DNA from: Chryseobacterium cucumeris
GTDB lineage: Bacteria > Bacteroidota > Bacteroidia > Flavobacteriales > Weeksellaceae
DNA length: 64,000 nucleotides
Direction of reading: 5' to 3'
Assembly (NCBI RefSeq): GCF_001593385.1
Contig: NZ_LUVZ01000002.1
Span: 1 to 64,000 of the forward strand
The position numbers and the translations under genes were made by a program. The notes below the pieces were generated by a model. That model saw only the letters and a list, made by a program, of their open reading frames with translations. It was not told the origin of the DNA and did no database searches. The stretch's first letter is position 1. Each line of letters begins with the position of its first letter. This document shows positions 58,468 through 64,000 of this stretch, in pieces.

Positions 58468-61272
58468 TTGAAACCACAGAATGGAATATCAGTATCAGTA
58501 CTAAGAAGAACAATCTTATTTTTTATATTTGTTCTTCTGAACTTTTCGTGGGCCTTTGCACAGGAAAAGAAGGATATACAAATCCATTTTGAAAATGACA
58601 GTGTAACTGTTGAAAAGGGTTCTACTTTTACTAATTTCCTGATCATTGAGAATAAAAGTTCTGAAGAGATGATGATTCAGAATATCAGCCCTCAGGAACA
58701 GTTTCCGGGATTGCTTTTCTATCCCAAAACTGACTTTACCCTAGGCCCGGGTCAGTCTAAAAATCTTCCTGTGAAACTGATCGCCAACGTTGATTTTATG
58801 AAGCTGAGATCCAATAAGATCCAATTTCAGGTTTCGTATGCCACTTCAAAGGTCACCAGGGCTGAAAACGCCTCATTCTTCGTCTCTAAAGGTGAGAACA
58901 AAAACATCGCGATTTATACGGCTACCTACGAAAATTTTATTAACCCTGCTTTGCCCCAATCCTCAATTCTGCTGACAGTAGAAAATCAGGGGTATAGTAA
59001 ACGTACCGTTAAGATTGATTTGCAGTCAATTCCGGATGGTCTGGAAATTTTGCCAAAACAGCAAACCTTATCTCTGGAAGGTTTAGAAAAACAAACGCTT
59101 GAAATTAAAATTGCCGTCAGAAAACAGAATACACTTTACCCAGAGTTTAATATTAATGCAATTGTCACAGATCTGCTTGATAATAAAATTGTGGGAAGCA
59201 ACACGCTCTACTTGGTTATTTTATCGCACAACAGACAAATTGCCCGTGGAAACGAAGCGGCGAGTGGAAGTAACTTTGCGGAAATGAGCTATAATGAAAA
59301 CAGTTCAGGGTTCAATTTTCTTCAATTGAGGGGAAACACAGCATTCCGTATGTCTGAGAATTTAAAATCACGCTTCAATATCGGTGCAGATTACTATTTT
59401 GAAGACGGCCTTTATAACGTGTATGATACCTGGCTGGAACTGGAGAGAAAAAATACGGTTTTACGCTTGGGAAATGTTAATAGCAGCGATTACGACTACC
59501 CGGTTTTCGGAAGGGGAGGAAAAGTTTCTACCAGATTTGGTAACAGTAATCAGGTTGAAGTTCTTGCGCTGGAAAGTAATTATAATCTGTATGGTACTTA
59601 TTTCCAGCAAACAGAAGGATCTACCATGGTAGGTGCAAAATATGCTTTTGGAAATGCTAAATCTTTCAATGGAAAAGTATCCTATATATTCGACCATGAT
59701 CCACGCTTTAACATAGATACACAGGTAGCGAACGCGGTAACATCATTGTTAATTAACGAAAAACATATCATCCGCACGGAGGTGGGAGTGAGCAACGAAA
59801 AAGGCCTTTTGAATAAAGACGAAAACACAGGAGCTTCCATGGGAGCCAATTACGAAGGAAAAATAGGGAAATGGGATATACAATCTTTCAATTCCTTTGC
59901 CACCAAAAGTTATGCAGGGATTAAACGGGGATCTTTTTTCTCAAATCAACGGATCGGCCGCCAATTTTCTGCTGCTCAGCGTGCTTTTATACAATATCAG
60001 AATTCGCAGGTAGAACCCGAGTTCCTGAGTTTCCAGAGTGAACCTATCCAACCTGGGAATACCTCTAATTTGCGTTATTATTTCAACAGCACGGAAGCTT
60101 TGGGACTAGGATATCAGTTTTCTTTAAAGAAGTGGAATTTCCTACTTTATCCAAAGGTTGAAAAACAAAAAACAGCTAATTTTTACACATCACAGGAACT
60201 TTTTTCTTACCGGTTGGAAGCCAATATCAGTACTACATTAGGTGCTCACGGATTGAACCTGACGGCGGAATATTCTTATTCAAAAGAGAATGATAATCCA
60301 GAATGGTTCAACAGTTTGAAAACGACTTTATCTTACAGATATAAATCATTCTCCCTCAATGGAACAGCCCAATGGAACGCGATCAGTGTCTTTGATTTAA
60401 ATTCTTATTATAATGGAAACCGTAATTTCGCCAACTATAATGTGTATGCCTCCTATAATTTCCAGATGTTTAATCATAATCTGACCGGATCTTTTTCAGC
60501 CGGGACTTTCTATTCGGAACTTTATAAAAATTTAAACAGCAATATCACCGGTAATCTGGAGTATAAGATTTCGCCTTCCTGGTCTACCACAGGGTATTTT
60601 AATCTATCCGGTTATAAATCTACAGCTGAATATGCAACCAGTGGAAGCTATTACCAGTTTAGAGTGGGGATTAAAAAATATTTTACCACAGCAACAACTC
60701 TCGGAAATCATAAAGTGGCTTTCCAGTTCTTTGAAGATAAAAATTTTAATGGACTTCTGGAATCCGGCGAATCGGTACTTGCTAATGAAATTGTAAAACT
60801 GGACAATTATGTAGCGATAACAGATAAGAATGGAAAAGTAGTTTTTCAGAATGTCCCAGAAGGAACTTATACACTAAAAATGAACGAAAGTGCAGGTGCC
60901 CGATTGATGATGGATCCAGTCATTATGGTGCATGCCAATATTAACCGTAAAGTAGGCTTGGTAAAAAACATCAGGGTAAGTGGAAAATTAACAGAGATCA
61001 GACAAGCTTATGATGTTCTGGAAACGGATGTAACCGGAATCGTGGTATATGCAAAAAGTGAAGAGGGTATGATCTATACTGCTGTGGTTAACCAAAAAAA
61101 TGAGTTTGAATTTTTCCTGAAAGATGGAAAATACACGCTCTATATTGAAAATGACAAATACAGCTATACGCAACCCAGCCAAACTATTCAGGTGACAAAA
61201 GAAGGTTATTCAAAAACTGTGGTTTTTGAATATAAGAAGAAAGACACCACCATTAAGGTGAAAAAGTTTTAA
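58468..61272 (+). CDS. Usher-like outer-membrane beta-barrel protein
   Basis: A 934-residue protein. No ATG lies near; a TTG at 58468 gives a good signal peptide (ending FAQ) and leaves 9 bp after the chaperone gene, so I use it. Two N-terminal Ig-like domains (about 30-255) are followed by a long stretch of alternating strands (about 270-740, for example LKSRFNIGADYYFEDGLYN and YSPSW-like turns), expected to form an outer-membrane barrel. The C-terminus has a calcium-loop type domain (FFEDKNFNGLLESGE, about 745-830) and another carboxypeptidase-regulatory-like domain. The arrangement parallels pilus ushers, but no sequence motif of FimD type is seen. Confidence 0.65.
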   Translation: MKPQNGISVSVLRRTILFFIFVLLNFSWAFAQEKKDIQIHFENDSVTVEKGSTFTNFLIIENKSSEEMMIQNISPQEQFPGLLFYPKTDFTLGPGQSKNLPVKLIANVDFMKLRSNKIQFQVSYATSKVTRAENASFFVSKGENKNIAIYTATYENFINPALPQSSILLTVENQGYSKRTVKIDLQSIPDGLEILPKQQTLSLEGLEKQTLEIKIAVRKQNTLYPEFNINAIVTDLLDNKIVGSNTLYLVILSHNRQIARGNEAASGSNFAEMSYNENSSGFNFLQLRGNTAFRMSENLKSRFNIGADYYFEDGLYNVYDTWLELERKNTVLRLGNVNSSDYDYPVFGRGGKVSTRFGNSNQVEVLALESNYNLYGTYFQQTEGSTMVGAKYAFGNAKSFNGKVSYIFDHDPRFNIDTQVANAVTSLLINEKHIIRTEVGVSNEKGLLNKDENTGASMGANYEGKIGKWDIQSFNSFATKSYAGIKRGSFFSNQRIGRQFSAAQRAFIQYQNSQVEPEFLSFQSEPIQPGNTSNLRYYFNSTEALGLGYQFSLKKWNFLLYPKVEKQKTANFYTSQELFSYRLEANISTTLGAHGLNLTAEYSYSKENDNPEWFNSLKTTLSYRYKSFSLNGTAQWNAISVFDLNSYYNGNRNFANYNVYASYNFQMFNHNLTGSFSAGTFYSELYKNLNSNITGNLEYKISPSWSTTGYFNLSGYKSTAEYATSGSYYQFRVGIKKYFTTATTLGNHKVAFQFFEDKNFNGLLESGESVLANEIVKLDNYVAITDKNGKVVFQNVPEGTYTLKMNESAGARLMMDPVIMVHANINRKVGLVKNIRVSGKLTEIRQAYDVLETDVTGIVVYAKSEEGMIYTAVVNQKNEFEFFLKDGKYTLYIENDKYSYTQPSQTIQVTKEGYSKTVVFEYKKKDTTIKVKKF

Positions 61273-61282
61273 ATTTAAAAGT

Positions 61283-62716
61283 ATGAAAAAGATGAGGTCT
61301 TTTCTAATAGGAATTTTTACCGTATTGTTCGGGGCTGCGGTTACGAAAGGTCAGGATGTATATCTGTCGGTTCCTGAAAATAATATTTTTAACAGGAGCG
61401 AATTTACTTCAGTACCTACAAGAGTAATGACGAACGCCAACAGAACCAACTGGGATTATGCCTTTTTGGGATTACTCCCAACAGCTCCTACATTTACCTC
61501 TGTTTCCGGGCCCAATTTTACTCACTCTTCTTCCTCACTTACTTTACCCGGTTCCGCGCTTCTGTGGCAGTTGGAAAGTATGGGAGGACAGATGCCATCT
61601 ACTGGATTTTCAGGTTATTTACCAGGTTTTCAGTCTTTCAGTACAAGTGCTGTAAGATGGTTTGAACCACCATCCATCAGTCTGGGAGGAGGATTCAACC
61701 GGGGAAATATCAATTTTATCTTTAAAATTCCTGCCTCACAATTTAGTGCCAATGCCTTCCGGGCCGGGAATTACTCTATGGATATCACTCAGAATTATAA
61801 TGACTTCACACCACGTAATTTTAAAACAATTTTAGTCATTCCTTCAGCTATAAAATGGGTTGCAAACTCTTTAACAAAATACATAGAAATATCTTCTTTG
61901 AATGACTACCGCAGTACAAGCACGCGAGTGTGGGATTTGGGGAATACAGAAATTGCAAATACGGTTGATTTTAATTTTTGGGCGAAAGCTGCTGCCACAA
62001 ACATTCAGTTCACGTCCTCTAAAGGTGTTCCGGGAACCAGAAATATAGCAAACATTAAATTGGGTAGTAACGGATCTTCACTCACAACCAAAGCCTTATC
62101 TTCCGATTTTCAGAATTTTTCCGCGGCTAATTTCAGTGTAGTAGCAGGAAACAGAAACAACTTCATTCCACAGCTTTATGTGTCTGCGGAAGATTTTAAA
62201 AACTTCTTTTTTGAAGCCGGAACTTATACGTTTGATTTAAACTTCAATGCCAGCAGTACAGATAACTCCATTAACAGTTTGCAAAATACGGCTGTTCAGT
62301 TAAAGGTACTTCCTCTGTCGGAGATCACTATTCCCAGTTCCGGACGCAATGTAAATTTCAATTTTAATACCGCTGCCCATTACACCGATGGCCAGACACA
62401 AATGATTCCCAACCAAATCATGTTGTCCAATAATGAAAATTTTGAGCTCTATGTAAAATCGGACGAAAATTATTTTAAGAAAGGTGGTTTACAGACCAAC
62501 ATCAATTCAAATATTTTAGAAATCGGCATAGATGGGAGTTCTGTAAATGTTCCTTTATCCAAAACTCCTCAGAAAATACTCTTTAACGGAGCTCCGGTTT
62601 TAGACCGTGGATTGAACGTAAGATATACCATATCACCTACGAATGCCCAAAGTTTGGTAGGGAAGGAAAATACTACTTACTCTATCAATGTTTATTATAG
62701 CTTTACGGCAATTTAA
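61283..62716 (+). CDS. Two-domain tip adhesin of the pilus locus
   Basis: A 477-residue secreted protein (signal peptide ending TKGQ). The N-terminal two thirds (about 25-335) form a unique beta-rich region with GFSGYLPGFQSFST and several aromatic loops, the likely binding part. The C-terminal domain (about 342-477) resembles the small subunits: VNFNFNTAAHYTDGQTQMIPNQIMLSNNENFELYVKSDENYF aligns with VDFNYVTAADYNSDQ, then KNFNVKVKAGG. A binding domain fused to a pilin domain is the build of tip adhesins such as FimH. It is the last gene of the group, 10 bp after the usher-like gene. Confidence 0.7.
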   Translation: MKKMRSFLIGIFTVLFGAAVTKGQDVYLSVPENNIFNRSEFTSVPTRVMTNANRTNWDYAFLGLLPTAPTFTSVSGPNFTHSSSSLTLPGSALLWQLESMGGQMPSTGFSGYLPGFQSFSTSAVRWFEPPSISLGGGFNRGNINFIFKIPASQFSANAFRAGNYSMDITQNYNDFTPRNFKTILVIPSAIKWVANSLTKYIEISSLNDYRSTSTRVWDLGNTEIANTVDFNFWAKAAATNIQFTSSKGVPGTRNIANIKLGSNGSSLTTKALSSDFQNFSAANFSVVAGNRNNFIPQLYVSAEDFKNFFFEAGTYTFDLNFNASSTDNSINSLQNTAVQLKVLPLSEITIPSSGRNVNFNFNTAAHYTDGQTQMIPNQIMLSNNENFELYVKSDENYFKKGGLQTNINSNILEIGIDGSSVNVPLSKTPQKILFNGAPVLDRGLNVRYTISPTNAQSLVGKENTTYSINVYYSFTAI

Positions 62717-63350
62717 CAATACTTTTTGAAATCAATCCTCTTATTTGCTGATGAAAAATTTCTCCATCAGTATAAATAAGGTGTATGTCTTCCAATAATT
62801 CGTTTTCTGAGTGCATTTTTTTACAGCATTTTATAGCTGTGGTTTCATCATGCAATTGGCAGAAAATACAAAACTGCCCAAAAATTTTCTGAAGTATCGC
62901 TATAGATACGTTTTCTTACTTTGATGATTTTTCTTTCATCAATCCGCTTCAATATCTGTAGATGTATTTTGGTAGTCCGGCTATCAATGATTGTCACTTC
63001 AGGATGCCATTTTTTATCTTGCATCATTCAGCTGTTTGTGATCAGTAATCTATGATACTGTTCTATATTTCACTTTTCACTATTTTCGATAATACCGGTA
63101 AACAGTCTGCCAGAGTCAAAATTCTCCTGGAATCTGATACAGCCATTTTGTGAGATAAACAGAACCTGTATTATTTCAGGTAAATCCCATTTGATTTTTT
63201 TTTAACCAATATGATATTTTTTTTAACTTGCTACCTTCTGGAAGAAAGGTCTGAACTATATGTTTTTAGTTACATTGAAGCAATATAACTCTTTCTGCCT
63301 TCTTTCAAAAAAATAACTCAAACAGCTTCTAAAACCGTGATACTTAATTT
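62717..63350. other. Gap between pilus locus and kinase gene
   Basis: 634 bp, mostly without a recognised feature apart from the doubtful small reverse frame at 62848-63027. No clear terminator follows the adhesin gene. Confidence 0.35.
62848..63027 (-). CDS. Possible small protein of unknown function
   Basis: A 59-codon reverse frame (MMQDKKWHPEVTIIDSRTTKIHLQIL, then RIDERKIIKVRKRIY). It has coding-like composition, but a stop codon lies directly before the start and no promoter is visible. It may be a remnant of a longer gene. I recognise no family. Confidence 0.3.
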   Translation of the reverse strand: MMQDKKWHPEVTIIDSRTTKIHLQILKRIDERKIIKVRKRIYSDTSENFWAVLYFLPIA

Positions 63351-64000
63351 ATGAATGATTTAATCAACGAACTCCAATTAAAAATTGAAAGACTGGAAAA
63401 CGAAATCAATTTCAAGAACGGATTGATCTCGATTTTGTCTCATGACTCAAAAGAACTGTTGGGAACCTTTCTGTGGCTTACAGAAGAGCTGGAGCAAAAT
63501 ACTATCAATGAGGAAGATTTTTTTAAGTTGTTGCCGCAGGTAAAACGAGATGCTCAGAAAAATCTGCAAACTATACAGGACACCATTGCCTGGCTAAAAA
63601 CACAATACGGGGAATTTAAGATTAAACCCGTTAAAATCATGGTGATAGATCTTTTTCACTATTTGGAAGAAAAATATGCTGCTCGATTAAAAGAAAAAAA
63701 GATTAAGTTTTATTTTAAAGGAGATCACAATGCATTTCTTACAGGCGATCGCATGTTGCTCGAATATGTTTTAGACAAAATTTTCAACAACGCGGTAAAA
63801 TATTCATTGCCAGGTCAAGATATTTATTTACAGGAGGTTACAGAAGGTGGTGAGGTTGTGCTTTCTATAATTGATTCCGGAACAGGAATCAATGAAAAGT
63901 ATTTACCTGGGATCTATACTTATGGTAATCCTGTATTTCTGGGAACTGCGGGCGAGAAAGGAGTGGGATTAAGTTTGAAAATTGTAAAAAATTTTATATC
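63351..64000 (+). CDS. Sensor histidine kinase, N-terminal part (runs off window)
   Basis: An open frame from ATG 63351 to the window end (216 codons, no stop). A short N-terminal coiled coil (LQLKIERLENEIN) leads to an H-box ISILSHDSKELLG with His31 as the likely phosphorylated residue. Then come an N-box IFNNAVKYS, a G1 box IIDSGTGI and a G2 box GEKGVGLSLKIV. There are no membrane spans in the visible part, so it is a soluble kinase. The partner regulator is not in the window. It might control the pilus genes upstream, which have operator-like repeats, but this is only a neighbourhood argument. Confidence 0.85.
   Translation, partial: MNDLINELQLKIERLENEINFKNGLISILSHDSKELLGTFLWLTEELEQNTINEEDFFKLLPQVKRDAQKNLQTIQDTIAWLKTQYGEFKIKPVKIMVIDLFHYLEEKYAARLKEKKIKFYFKGDHNAFLTGDRMLLEYVLDKIFNNAVKYSLPGQDIYLQEVTEGGEVVLSIIDSGTGINEKYLPGIYTYGNPVFLGTAGEKGVGLSLKIVKNFI

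Noticed and set aside
63351..64000. Assigning the kinase as regulator of the pilus genes
   Set aside because: It is only adjacent. No response regulator is visible in the window, so a functional link cannot be claimed.

Overview
The window looks like the chromosome of a flavobacterium, most likely Chryseobacterium or a close relative in the Weeksellaceae. It is AT-rich, has no Shine-Dalgarno-driven starts, and its promoters follow the Bacteroidetes pattern (TTTG near -33, TAnnTTTG near -7). The protein families are also typical of that group. No search could be run, so family names rest on motifs and gene order.

Region 1 (1-8183, minus strand) begins at the left edge with the start of an IS481-like transposase. 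The left arm of a contractile injection system (eCIS, the Afp/PVC/MAC type) follows. In transcription order it holds a small six-cysteine protein, the tape-measure protein (Afp14 type), an AAA+ ATPase (Afp15 type), a 1233-residue cargo toxin with a TNT NAD-glycohydrolase domain and a probable second toxin domain, and two small genes that are candidate immunity proteins.

Region 2 (8184-8754) is a divergent control region. The two outward promoters are built alike: a 28-bp conserved element, 6 nt, a -33 box, 21 nt, then TAnnTTTG. Diverged copies of the same arrangement lie upstream of tail-fibre genes near 41.7-44.2 kb.

Region 3 (8755-33064, plus strand) is the structural operon: DUF4255 terminator/cap (Afp16 type), three sheaths, two identical tube proteins, a second kind of tube protein, DUF5908 (Afp6 type), LysM hub (Afp7 type), VgrG-like spike, PAAR tip, gp25 wedge, J-like baseplate protein, Afp12-like baseplate protein, two large paralogous proteins with PKD/Ig-like domains, and one further protein.

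Region 4 (33065-35720) has a phage-type S24 repressor with a good palindromic operator, two very small genes and a holin-like membrane protein. Region 5 (36023-41600) holds a second large cargo protein ending in an RGH nuclease and a helix-hairpin-helix domain, a SUKH-like candidate immunity gene, a decayed gene, and a secreted 17-residue-repeat protein.

Region 6 (41697-53981) carries fibre genes with their promoter-like repeats, a second AAA+ ATPase, a unimolecular-spanin-like lipoprotein overlapping a T4-type lysozyme (lysis genes), and three more fibre genes ending in a 1585-residue modular fibre. Together regions 1-6 form one phage-like particle locus: particle, two cargo/immunity sets, fibres, lysis genes and a repressor.

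Region 7 (54302-62716) is a separate surface-pilus locus that looks like a divergent chaperone-usher system: four paralogous pilin-like subunits plus one relic, a PapD-like chaperone, a large usher-like outer-membrane protein and a two-domain tip adhesin. Three subunit genes have near-copied promoters with a palindrome and half-sites 22 bp apart. The window ends inside a histidine kinase gene. I recognised no rRNA, tRNA or CRISPR array.
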